Shown here: positions 1 through 5,414 of the stretch, piece by piece
How positions within the stretch are numbered: position 1 is the first letter of the stretch
How the letters are laid out: every line of letters begins with the position of its first letter
From: Sulfurovum sp.
GTDB taxonomy: Bacteria; Campylobacterota; Campylobacteria; Campylobacterales; Sulfurovaceae
Direction of reading: 5' to 3'
NCBI GenBank assembly: GCA_026985755.1
Contig: JALSPX010000013.1
Coordinates: 1 to 5,466 of the forward strand
Length of the DNA: 5,466 nt
Program-made: the position numbers and the translations under genes
The notes under the pieces: model-generated
What the model was told of the DNA's origin: nothing
Seen by the model: the letters and a program-made list of their open reading frames with translations, nothing else
Databases searched by the model: none

Positions 1-1045
1 ATTCTTGTGAAAACAGTTCTAGTACGGGTGCTACCAGCACAGAGTGTGAGGCAGCGATATATCGACCAGACTCTGTAAAAATATCAGGCTCTGCTACACC
101 CTTACTTTTGGCTATCTCTTGCATGAGAAAGACGACATCATTGGCGAACTCTTGGAGTGAGTAGTTACGTTCTTGTTTGCCTTCATGTTGGCTATACTCT
201 ACAGCCAACCCACCACCAATGTTGATGGCACCCAGTGCATCTGCACCACGTTTTTTGAGCTCTGCATAGATGTTTCCTGCTTCACGTAGTGCCTTTTTGA
301 GAGGGGCGATGTCTGACATTTGTGAGCCGATATGAAAATGAATCATCCATAAGTGAGTCAATAAATCATGCTTATTGAGCATTTCATAGGCTTCTAATAA
401 TTCTGTAGATGTAAGCCCAAATTTAGAAGAGTATCCACCACTCTTTGCCCATATACCAATGCCAGCACTATGCAGACGGATACGTACTCCAATTTTAGGT
501 GCTATAGGGTTTTTCATATCACTATTAAACTCTTTGTTGACCTGTATAATGGTCTCAAGTTCGCCCAATCCTTCTATGGTCACAGTAATGTTATGCCCCA
601 TCTTTGCCGCGATAAAACAGAGCGATATCATCTCTTTGTCTTTAAAACCATTAACAGTGATGGGAGCACCTAGAGGGGTTTTGGTCATGGCAATGATAAG
701 TTCTGCTTTGCTTCCTGCCTCTAGTCCATAATTGTACGCTTGTGAGACTTCCATGAGTGATTCTATAAAGTTTGGGAATTGGTTCACTTTGAGTGGAAAG
801 ACAGCTTGGAATTCGCCTTTGTAGTTAAACTCTTTTTTTGCTTGTTCAAAGGTTTGAAAAAGTGTAGAGATTTGTTTTTTTATGAGATGAGGAAAACGAA
901 GTAAGAGAGGCCCTTTATAGCCTTTTTCACGAATCTCTTGTGTGATTGTCAGTAAAGAGGGTTGTGAAGCATGGTTGATATTGATGGTATCATCTTTGAT
1001 GATAAAGTTCTTATCACCCCAAATCTCTAAACCAAAGTCTGTCAT
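1..1045 (-). CDS. speA: Biosynthetic arginine decarboxylase SpeA, N-terminal 348 residues (C-terminus beyond left edge)
   Basis: PLP-dependent enzyme of the fold-III (alanine racemase-like) decarboxylase group. It converts arginine to agmatine and CO2 in the cytoplasm, the first step of the agmatine route to putrescine and spermidine. My translation from the ATG at 1045 gives 348 open residues, roughly the first half to three fifths of a protein that usually has just over 600. Visible motifs: FPLKVNQ with K86 as the expected PLP Schiff-base lysine; GLEAGSKAEL (108-117); SKFG (207-210); HFHIGSQ (236-242); the glycine-rich NIGGGL (275-280); and ESGRY (325-329), a phosphate-binding region of PLP. 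The start is supported by AGAGG on the minus strand (1052-1056), six bases before the ATG, and by a TATAAT further upstream. As I recall, C. jejuni has this gene directly after hisS and before cysE; here about 3 kb separates it from hisS. No frame break is visible. Confidence 0.95.
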   Translation of the reverse strand, partial: MTDFGLEIWGDKNFIIKDDTININHASQPSLLTITQEIREKGYKGPLLLRFPHLIKKQISTLFQTFEQAKKEFNYKGEFQAVFPLKVNQFPNFIESLMEVSQAYNYGLEAGSKAELIIAMTKTPLGAPITVNGFKDKEMISLCFIAAKMGHNITVTIEGLGELETIIQVNKEFNSDMKNPIAPKIGVRIRLHSAGIGIWAKSGGYSSKFGLTSTELLEAYEMLNKHDLLTHLWMIHFHIGSQMSDIAPLKKALREAGNIYAELKKRGADALGAINIGGGLAVEYSQHEGKQERNYSLQEFANDVVFLMQEIAKSKGVAEPDIFTESGRYIAASHSVLVAPVLELFSQE

Positions 1046-1072
1046 TGTAAACCTCTACTTAAAATAATGTTA

Positions 1073-1078
1073 ATTATA
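1073..1078 (-). promoter_or_regulatory. Candidate -10 box for speA
   Basis: The minus strand reads TTTTGATATAATT here, with an exact TATAAT and a T-rich stretch just upstream. No good TTGACA-like -35 is seen at 17-18 bp, which fits the weak -35 conservation known for Campylobacterota sigma-70 promoters. Transcription would begin near 1066 and give a leader of about 20 nt containing the speA ribosome-binding site. Because hisS has its own terminator, speA needs such a promoter. Confidence 0.5.
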
Positions 1079-1101
1079 TCAAAACTTAATCTAATCTTAC
1101 C

Positions 1102-1107
1102 TATAAT
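1102..1107 (+). promoter_or_regulatory. Candidate -10 box upstream of the truncated auxiliary gene
   Basis: An exact TATAAT lies on the plus strand about 30 bp from the minus-strand speA -10 box. Predicted initiation would fall near 1113-1115, which coincides with an ATG at 1114. That ATG opens only a 31-codon frame, out of frame with the gene starting at 1136. No convincing -35 is visible. The sequence is AT-rich enough that a chance match is possible. Confidence 0.3.
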
Positions 1108-1135
1108 AGTTCTATGAAGAAGTTGTTTTTAACCT

Positions 1136-1585
1136 ATGAAGAACATCCCGACTATCTTAAGCTTATCTCCCAAGGGAGACATATCCCAAAAGATGCATTT
1201 TTCTTATAGTGATAGTGACAATGGAACTTATCTTAACTCTCGATGGTCAAACAATATAAGTCAGCTACTGCAAGGTACCTTAATTGATATATTAGAGCGT
1301 AGTAAACTTTTTAAAGTAGTACTTACAGATAGCAGTACGGTCAAAGAAGATTATAGACTAGAAAGTAATATTTTTATTTTTGAACATGAAGTACGAGAAA
1401 AACAGTCTCACTCTGTAGTTTCTATACAGTTTACGTTAATTGATGCAGATACTGGTAAAGTGTTAAAAAATAAAAGATTTAGTTATCGAGAAAAAACCAC
1501 AACTATAGATGCTAAAGGGTATGTTGTTGCAAGTAATATCATCATAGAAAAATTAGCTAGAGATTTGATAGCATGGTTACAATAA
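1136..1585 (+). CDS. ABC-type transport auxiliary domain protein, apparently 5'-truncated (no signal peptide or lipobox)
   Basis: The 149 residues resemble the ABC-transport auxiliary lipoprotein family (ABC_trans_aux, PF03886), which includes PqiC-like partners of Mla/MCE-type lipid transporters. These proteins are normally about 190-210 residues long and are anchored in the envelope by an N-terminal lipobox cysteine. Recognisable blocks are GTYLNSRWSNNISQLLQG (30-47), DYRLESNIF (72-80), VVSIQFTLID..TGKVL (94-110) and a C-terminal RDLIAWLQ. The first 20 residues (MKNIPTILSLSPKGDISQKM) contain no hydrophobic export segment and no cysteine, and the first beta strand expected before FSYSDSD is missing. 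In-frame TAA at 1130-1132 blocks extension, no ribosome-binding site precedes the ATG, and only 90 bp separate it from speA. No MlaE, MlaF or MlaD-type gene is nearby. I infer a decayed remnant or misplaced fragment; a cytoplasmic protein with a new role is the less likely alternative. The domain assignment is fairly firm, functionality is doubtful. Confidence 0.65.
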   Translation: MKNIPTILSLSPKGDISQKMHFSYSDSDNGTYLNSRWSNNISQLLQGTLIDILERSKLFKVVLTDSSTVKEDYRLESNIFIFEHEVREKQSHSVVSIQFTLIDADTGKVLKNKRFSYREKTTTIDAKGYVVASNIIIEKLARDLIAWLQ

Positions 1586-1592
1586 AAGTAGT

Positions 1593-1621
1593 TTGGATGT
1601 TTGATTAATGCAAACATCCAA
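1593..1621. terminator. Bidirectional terminator hairpin between convergent genes
   Basis: Perfect 11-bp inverted repeat TTGGATGTTTG / CAAACATCCAA with a 7-base loop. It sits 7 bp after the auxiliary gene stop and 12 bp beyond the carbonic anhydrase stop on the opposite strand. Neither side has a clean U-tract: the plus side reads GTCTCGTATTGTTT and the minus side ACTACTTTTATT. It is therefore best read as a shared hairpin ending both convergent transcripts, slightly better on the minus strand. Confidence 0.65.
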
Positions 1622-1633
1622 GTCTCGTATTGT

Positions 1634-2398
1634 TTATTCGACAATCATTCTTGCGTCTAGTGGCTGAATGGGTCTATTGTTGTTGTGATGCATTGTATCA
1701 TCATGAAATTTTTTGATTTGTTCTTTTGAAACTGTTAATGGTTGTTTTAATACAAACCATCTTACTCCCTCAGTACAAGGAGGAGTCGTTAATGAACCAT
1801 TGAAACGATAATAGTGTTTATCTTTAGGTAAAAGATCTTTAGCAATATTAGCAAGTTTTAATATCTTGCTTTCACCATTTTTTTGAGGCATATCTTTCCA
1901 AATTTTTGCCAATGCTTCATTTTCAGCACCCTCTTCAAACATAACTGCGATGACAGCAATGTTTCCCTCTTTATCTAAGTGGACAAAGTGTGCTTCAAGT
2001 GGATAAGATTTTCCATCAATATGGTTTTCACTTGGTGAGTGAAAGTGAAATTGTTTAAGCTCAAAGGTAATACCATCTACAGTCAGTGTATTGCCTGGTT
2101 CCATGTTGACTTGAATTGTGTGTCCATTGTCAACAATATTTTTTGAGTCTTTTGTATAATTTGGATCCAATGGTGGAAGATGTGCTTGCAAAGAGTGCGT
2201 AATGTTGATAGGTGATTGATTGAGTCCGGTACCACACTCTTTGAATTTTTCAGATAACATCCCCCATTTCTCTGGTGTATTATGACCTGTATATCCCCAG
2301 TGCTCAGCATGTGCTTTTGTTTCATTTGCCAAGGCACAAGTACTTGTAATTGCTAATAAAACTGAAGTGCTCAGTAAGAGTTTAAGATTTTTATTCAT
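1634..2398 (-). CDS. Periplasmic alpha-carbonic anhydrase
   Basis: Secreted zinc enzyme that interconverts CO2 and bicarbonate; 254 residues, normal for bacterial alpha-class enzymes. A Sec signal peptide spans about residues 1-24 (LLLSTSVLLAIT..CALA, likely cut before NET), so it acts in the periplasm. By comparison with human CA II, the zinc ligands are H118 and H120 (QFHFH) and H137 (EAHFVH). E124 corresponds to Glu106, T204 in SLTTPPC to Thr199, and H93 in DNGHTIQV to the proton shuttle His64. NQSPINI (60-66) is the family signature. C55 and C208 match the conserved disulfide of exported bacterial members. AAGGA (2406-2410) lies seven bases before the ATG. It is convergent with the auxiliary gene and divergent from the porin. 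All catalytic residues are present, so it should be active. The class is certain; the physiological role (carbon supply for autotrophy, or pH and CO2 handling) is inferred. Confidence 0.96.
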   Translation of the reverse strand: MNKNLKLLLSTSVLLAITSTCALANETKAHAEHWGYTGHNTPEKWGMLSEKFKECGTGLNQSPINITHSLQAHLPPLDPNYTKDSKNIVDNGHTIQVNMEPGNTLTVDGITFELKQFHFHSPSENHIDGKSYPLEAHFVHLDKEGNIAVIAVMFEEGAENEALAKIWKDMPQKNGESKILKLANIAKDLLPKDKHYYRFNGSLTTPPCTEGVRWFVLKQPLTVSKEQIKKFHDDTMHHNNNRPIQPLDARMIVE

Positions 2399-2689
2399 TT
2401 GTAATTCCTTATGATATTGATAAGTGTAAAGTATAGTATAGAAGTAATTAAAGGATAGATGAATGATACAAAAAAAACTTTTTTAATCATTTATTTTGTA
2501 TATAACGTCATTTTTGATTAATAATATTGTTTATTATCTTCTATTTATTTGATTTAAAGTTTTAAAATAGATGAATAAATTGATGATGTTATATGATTTA
2601 TTGCTTTATTTTGTAAAAAAAACTTTTTATTATTTAAGTGTAGTTAGCATATGTAAATCTAGAAAATTTATTCTTAGGAGAATTAAAAA
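2399..2689. promoter_or_regulatory. AT-rich divergent control region between carbonic anhydrase and porin
   Basis: These 291 bp hold no credible gene; a hand count of line 2521-2580 gives 7 G/C of 60. Toward the carbonic anhydrase, overlapping TATACT hexamers occur on the minus strand (2430-2435 and 2435-2440). Toward the porin, TATTAT (2628-2633) is a weak -10 candidate, and AGGAG (2676-2680) is the porin ribosome-binding site. Three short direct repeats recur: A8-C-T5 at 2470-2483 and 2615-2628; TTTATTTTGTA at 2490-2500 and 2605-2615; ATAGATGAAT at 2455-2464 and 2567-2576. Clustered A/T tracts suggest intrinsically bent DNA, possibly bound by a nucleoid protein or regulator. That the region carries promoters for both genes is nearly forced by geometry; exact boxes are uncertain. 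Confidence 0.55.
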
Positions 2690-4048
2690 ATGTCAAAAAT
2701 AATATTAAGCAGTTTAGCATGTCTCTCATTAGCATATAGTGTAGATACTTTTACAGATATTTTTAAAGAAGGTAAAACGTATGGGAATATAAAATATTAT
2801 TATATTCAGACAGATAAACAAAATAATCAACCTTTTAAAGATAGTTCCGCAAATGCAAATGCTATGGGTGGCACATTAGGATTTAAAACGGCAGCATATT
2901 ATGGAATGAGTGGACAAGCTACTTTTATGACAACAAATGGATTTCATTTAGAAAATTCAGTAGATACTTCTATTTTGAGTCGGGATAGCGGTGTACGGTT
3001 GGATAATGGTAACCCCTCAGGTAAAATTGCACAAGAGTCATTTTCTGTATTGGGCGAAGCATTCATAAATTATCATGATGAAAATTTAAATATAAAGTAT
3101 GGACGACAAATATTAAAAACCCCACTTATTAATGCAAAAGAGGTACGTATGCTCCCCTCTACAGTGCAAGGCACAACTATAAAATATACATTAAAAGATA
3201 CTAATTTTGTTTTTGGTGCTGCCTATTTAAGTGCCTTTAAACAACGTACATCTTATAAATTTATAAATATAATAAAACATACATTAGGTAGTAATACTAA
3301 AAAAATAACTGGTAAGCATAGTGGAAATTTGTATATGGTTAATATGAATTATGATAATAATCATCTGCATGCTTCACTCTATGATTATTATGCAGAAAAT
3401 TTTTTGAATTCATGGTATGGAAAATTGGAATATACAGGTGTAGAGGGCAAATATATTTATAATTTGGGTCTTGAGGGAATTGTACAAAGAAGTATTGGAA
3501 ATACTAATGAGTATTTAGCACAAACAGATTCTATGACTAATGCTAAGAAAATTAATGCAGAATCAATATCTATGAAAAGTGAACTTCAATATGAAGAGAG
3601 TAAATTTATGCTTGGATATTCGTATGTTACAAGTGATGATACATCACATGATAGTTTAGTGTTACCTTGGGATGGAACACCACTCTATACCAATATGATT
3701 ACTTCAAATGATCTATTTGTTTCAAATTATGGGAAAGGGCTAGTCGCTGATAGTATTTATATAGGTGGTACACAATCATTTAAGGTTGCATATACCCAAG
3801 GTTATGATTTTACGGGTAGTGAAGGATTTAAAACAACTTTGTCTTATATGATTGCGGATAATGATAAATTTACCAAAGGAAAACAAAAAGATTTTAATAT
3901 AGTGTTATCTTATCAATATGACACACATCTCTCCATTGCTTTAAAAGGTATTTTTGTGAAAAACAATACGAGTGCAAGTGCAAATGGTACTATTTCACAG
4001 CTTGATGATTTTCAACAATATCGTGTGATAGCGAATTATAAATTTTAA
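2690..4048 (+). CDS. OprD-family outer-membrane porin
   Basis: 452-residue outer-membrane beta-barrel protein resembling the OprD-type porins common in Campylobacterota, which let small solutes cross the outer membrane. A short Sec signal (residues 1 to about 17, IILSSLACLSLAYS) is followed by the first strand EGKTYGNIKYYYIQT (27-41). The clearest family block is YGRQILKTPLIN...RMLPSTVQG (137-161), which matches the OprD pattern of GRQ..DTPL..S..RMLP..F.G. The rest alternates aromatic and polar residues with Asn/Asp-rich turns, as in barrel strands and loops. The last residue is Phe, preceded by YRVIANYK, the usual signal for barrel assembly by BamA. AGGAG nine bases before the ATG supports the start. 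A sampled line (2701-2760) is about 28% GC against 43% in hisS line 4441-4500. The substrate cannot be read from sequence; in this family it may be carboxylates, amino acids or other small anions. C11 is not in a valid lipobox. Confidence 0.88.
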   Translation: MSKIILSSLACLSLAYSVDTFTDIFKEGKTYGNIKYYYIQTDKQNNQPFKDSSANANAMGGTLGFKTAAYYGMSGQATFMTTNGFHLENSVDTSILSRDSGVRLDNGNPSGKIAQESFSVLGEAFINYHDENLNIKYGRQILKTPLINAKEVRMLPSTVQGTTIKYTLKDTNFVFGAAYLSAFKQRTSYKFINIIKHTLGSNTKKITGKHSGNLYMVNMNYDNNHLHASLYDYYAENFLNSWYGKLEYTGVEGKYIYNLGLEGIVQRSIGNTNEYLAQTDSMTNAKKINAESISMKSELQYEESKFMLGYSYVTSDDTSHDSLVLPWDGTPLYTNMITSNDLFVSNYGKGLVADSIYIGGTQSFKVAYTQGYDFTGSEGFKTTLSYMIADNDKFTKGKQKDFNIVLSYQYDTHLSIALKGIFVKNNTSASANGTISQLDDFQQYRVIANYKF

Positions 4049-4054
4049 AAAGCG

Positions 4055-4080
4055 AGTAGAAGCATTAAAACGCTTCTACT
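4055..4080 (-). terminator. hisS terminator with its stem inside the last hisS codons; also porin 3' hairpin
   Basis: Perfect 9-bp inverted repeat AGTAGAAGC / GCTTCTACT with an 8-base loop. On the minus strand it is followed three bases later by five T (complement of 4047-4051), a typical intrinsic terminator for hisS. The upstream arm encodes part of the HisS C-terminus (TVEAF), so coding sequence and terminator overlap. On the plus strand the hairpin lies 6 bp after the porin stop but has only a mixed T/C-rich tail, so it may be a weaker terminator for the porin. Confidence 0.75.
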
Positions 4081-5276
4081 GTTATCGTCTTTTCTTCTTT
4101 ACTCTCTAAATCTTTCACCCATACAGTCCCATTTTTTAATTCATCTTCGCCTATGAGTACCGCATAGCGAGCATTCACTTTGTCAGCACCTTTCATGTGG
4201 CTTTTGAACCCTTTAGCATTATATTCTACAGTAACCTTTGTCTCTTTTCGTTTTTGTGTAGCAATAGCAAAAAGTTTTTCAACGGCATCTTCTGTCATAG
4301 CACCGAGGTAGATACCCTCACGTGTAGCCTCTGGCATTTTTACCAGTTCCATAATACGCTCTATACCTATCGCAAAACCTACAGCAGGGGTAGGTTTGCC
4401 ATCTAAAAATTCTACCAGCTTGTCATAACGTCCACCACCTGCGATGGCAGATTGTGAGCCAATGTCATTACTGACAAATTCAAAGGCTGTTTTGCTGTAG
4501 TAGTCTAACCCACGTACGAGGTTGGTGTCTACTTCGTAACTAATGCCTGCATTGTCTAGTAACTGTGTAAGTTTTTTGAAGTCTGTGTCACATTCGTCAC
4601 AAAGGTTGTTGATGAGTTTTGGTGAATTTACAAGTAAGCTTTGACAGGTTTTGTTCTTGCAGTCTAGTACACGTATAGGATTTGTGCCTATACGTCTGTT
4701 ACAGTCTTCACAAAGCTCTTCTTTTATCTCCGTTAAGAAGCCTACTAGGTTTTGCTTATACGGAGGCATACAAGTGGGGCATCCTAAAGAGTTTATCTGC
4801 AAGTCAAAGCCTATACCTAGGGCTTCAAAAATTTGGCTTATCATAATGATGATAGTAAAGTCTTCATAGACGCTAGCTTCACCAAAACTTTCACAGCCAA
4901 ACTGGTGAAACTCTCTGAGACGACCTTTTTGTGGACGCTCATATCGAAACATCGGTCCATAGTAGTAAAATTTTTGTTTCATAGGCTGACGGTCTAGTTT
5001 GGCATGTACGAAGCTACGTACCACACCGGCGGTACCCTCTGGACGCATACAGACATCATTACCACCTTTGTCTTCAAACTGGTACATCTCTTTGCTTACG
5101 ATGTCTGAACTGTCACCCACAGAACGCTTAAAAAGGGCTGTCTCTTCTAGTATAGGGGTTTCGATATAGCCATAGCCATAACGCTTGGCAATAGTGCTCG
5201 CTGTCTCGACGATGAAATTAAATCTATGCGACTCTTCAAATGTGAGGTCTTTCATACCTCGTAGTGGGTTTATCAT
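4065..5276 (-). CDS. hisS: Histidyl-tRNA synthetase
   Basis: Class II aminoacyl-tRNA synthetase that charges tRNA-His in the cytoplasm, usually as a homodimer. 403 residues from the ATG at 5276, close to the length of Campylobacter HisS. Motif 1 region: RGMKDL (6-11) onward. ATP-site block: MRPEGTAG (77-84). Motif 2: YYYGPMFRYERPQKGR (104-119) then FHQFG. Histidine-binding blocks: LVRGLDYYSKTAFEF (253-267) and AGGGRYDKL (279-287). Motif 3: PAVGFAIGIERI (297-308). The C-terminal anticodon-binding domain covers about 320-403. An insertion between the motif 2 region and LVRGLDYY carries eight cysteines (166/169, 189/192, 206/211, 226/229), a probable zinc-binding subdomain seen in many bacterial HisRS. 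I chose 5276 because AAAGG (5284-5288) lies seven bases upstream and MINPLRGMKDL is the normal family start. An in-frame ATG at 5372 would add 32 residues, but most of these are translated from a palindromic repeat. Confidence 0.97.
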   Translation of the reverse strand: MINPLRGMKDLTFEESHRFNFIVETASTIAKRYGYGYIETPILEETALFKRSVGDSSDIVSKEMYQFEDKGGNDVCMRPEGTAGVVRSFVHAKLDRQPMKQKFYYYGPMFRYERPQKGRLREFHQFGCESFGEASVYEDFTIIIMISQIFEALGIGFDLQINSLGCPTCMPPYKQNLVGFLTEIKEELCEDCNRRIGTNPIRVLDCKNKTCQSLLVNSPKLINNLCDECDTDFKKLTQLLDNAGISYEVDTNLVRGLDYYSKTAFEFVSNDIGSQSAIAGGGRYDKLVEFLDGKPTPAVGFAIGIERIMELVKMPEATREGIYLGAMTEDAVEKLFAIATQKRKETKVTVEYNAKGFKSHMKGADKVNARYAVLIGEDELKNGTVWVKDLESKEEKTITVEAF

Positions 5277-5293
5277 TGTTATGCCTTTGTGTA

Positions 5294-5355
5294 AAGGGTG
5301 CCCACAAGGGGCACCCCTACGGGTGATGTAGGGGTAAACCCTTGTGGTTGCCCTT
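5294..5355. repeat. Imperfect 62-bp palindrome (REP-like intergenic element)
   Basis: The left arm (5294-5320) and right arm (5328-5355) are inverted copies with a handful of mismatches and one single-base gap, separated by the seven bases GGGTGAT. The left arm contains its own perfect 8-bp inverted repeat, GGGTGCCC-ACAAG-GGGCACCC (5297-5317); the right arm has the degraded counterpart (GGGTAA...TTGCCC). The block is GC-rich within an AT-rich surrounding. In the hisS transcript it would fold into a long hairpin ending six nt before the hisS ribosome-binding site. Its GTAGGGG...GGTGCCC style resembles dispersed palindromic elements that I recall from unrelated genomes; this is unverified. Confidence 0.8.
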
Positions 5356-5414
5356 AAACCCAAAATATGCAATAGAAATCACCAAACTAGCAAAAGTCAT
5401 TGCACCGTGGGCAT

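Noticed and set aside
459..731. Plus-strand open frame of 90 codons opposite speA (and a shorter one at 470-673)
   Set aside because: Lies antisense to a well-supported speA frame with all catalytic motifs; no ribosome-binding site and no protein-like pattern.
1114..1209. 31-codon frame MKKLFLTYEEHPDYLK... overlapping the start of the auxiliary gene
   Set aside because: Starts like a signal peptide but has no hydrophobic core, no ribosome-binding site, and a single frameshift into the next frame does not rebuild a lipobox.
2083..2337. Second minus-strand frame inside the carbonic anhydrase
   Set aside because: Out-of-frame shadow of a gene with complete active-site residues.
2413..2424. Fur-box-like GATATT GATAAG upstream of the carbonic anhydrase
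   Set aside because: Only two imperfect hexamers of the expected three, in AT-rich DNA where such matches are common.
2711..2722. Possible lipobox SLAC (Cys11) in the porin
   Set aside because: The position -3 residue is wrong and the hydrophobic segment before it is too short; a beta-barrel ending in Phe is expected to have a normal Sec signal.
4197..4869. Plus-strand frames (4197-4406 and 4651-4869) opposite hisS
   Set aside because: Antisense to the HisS anticodon-binding domain and the cysteine-rich insertion; composition mirrors hisS codons.
5317..5400. 27-codon minus-strand frame MTFASLVISIAYFGF..., a possible small membrane protein
   Set aside because: The hydrophobic start is tempting, but there is no ribosome-binding site and the last dozen residues are encoded by the palindromic repeat; could be a remnant only.
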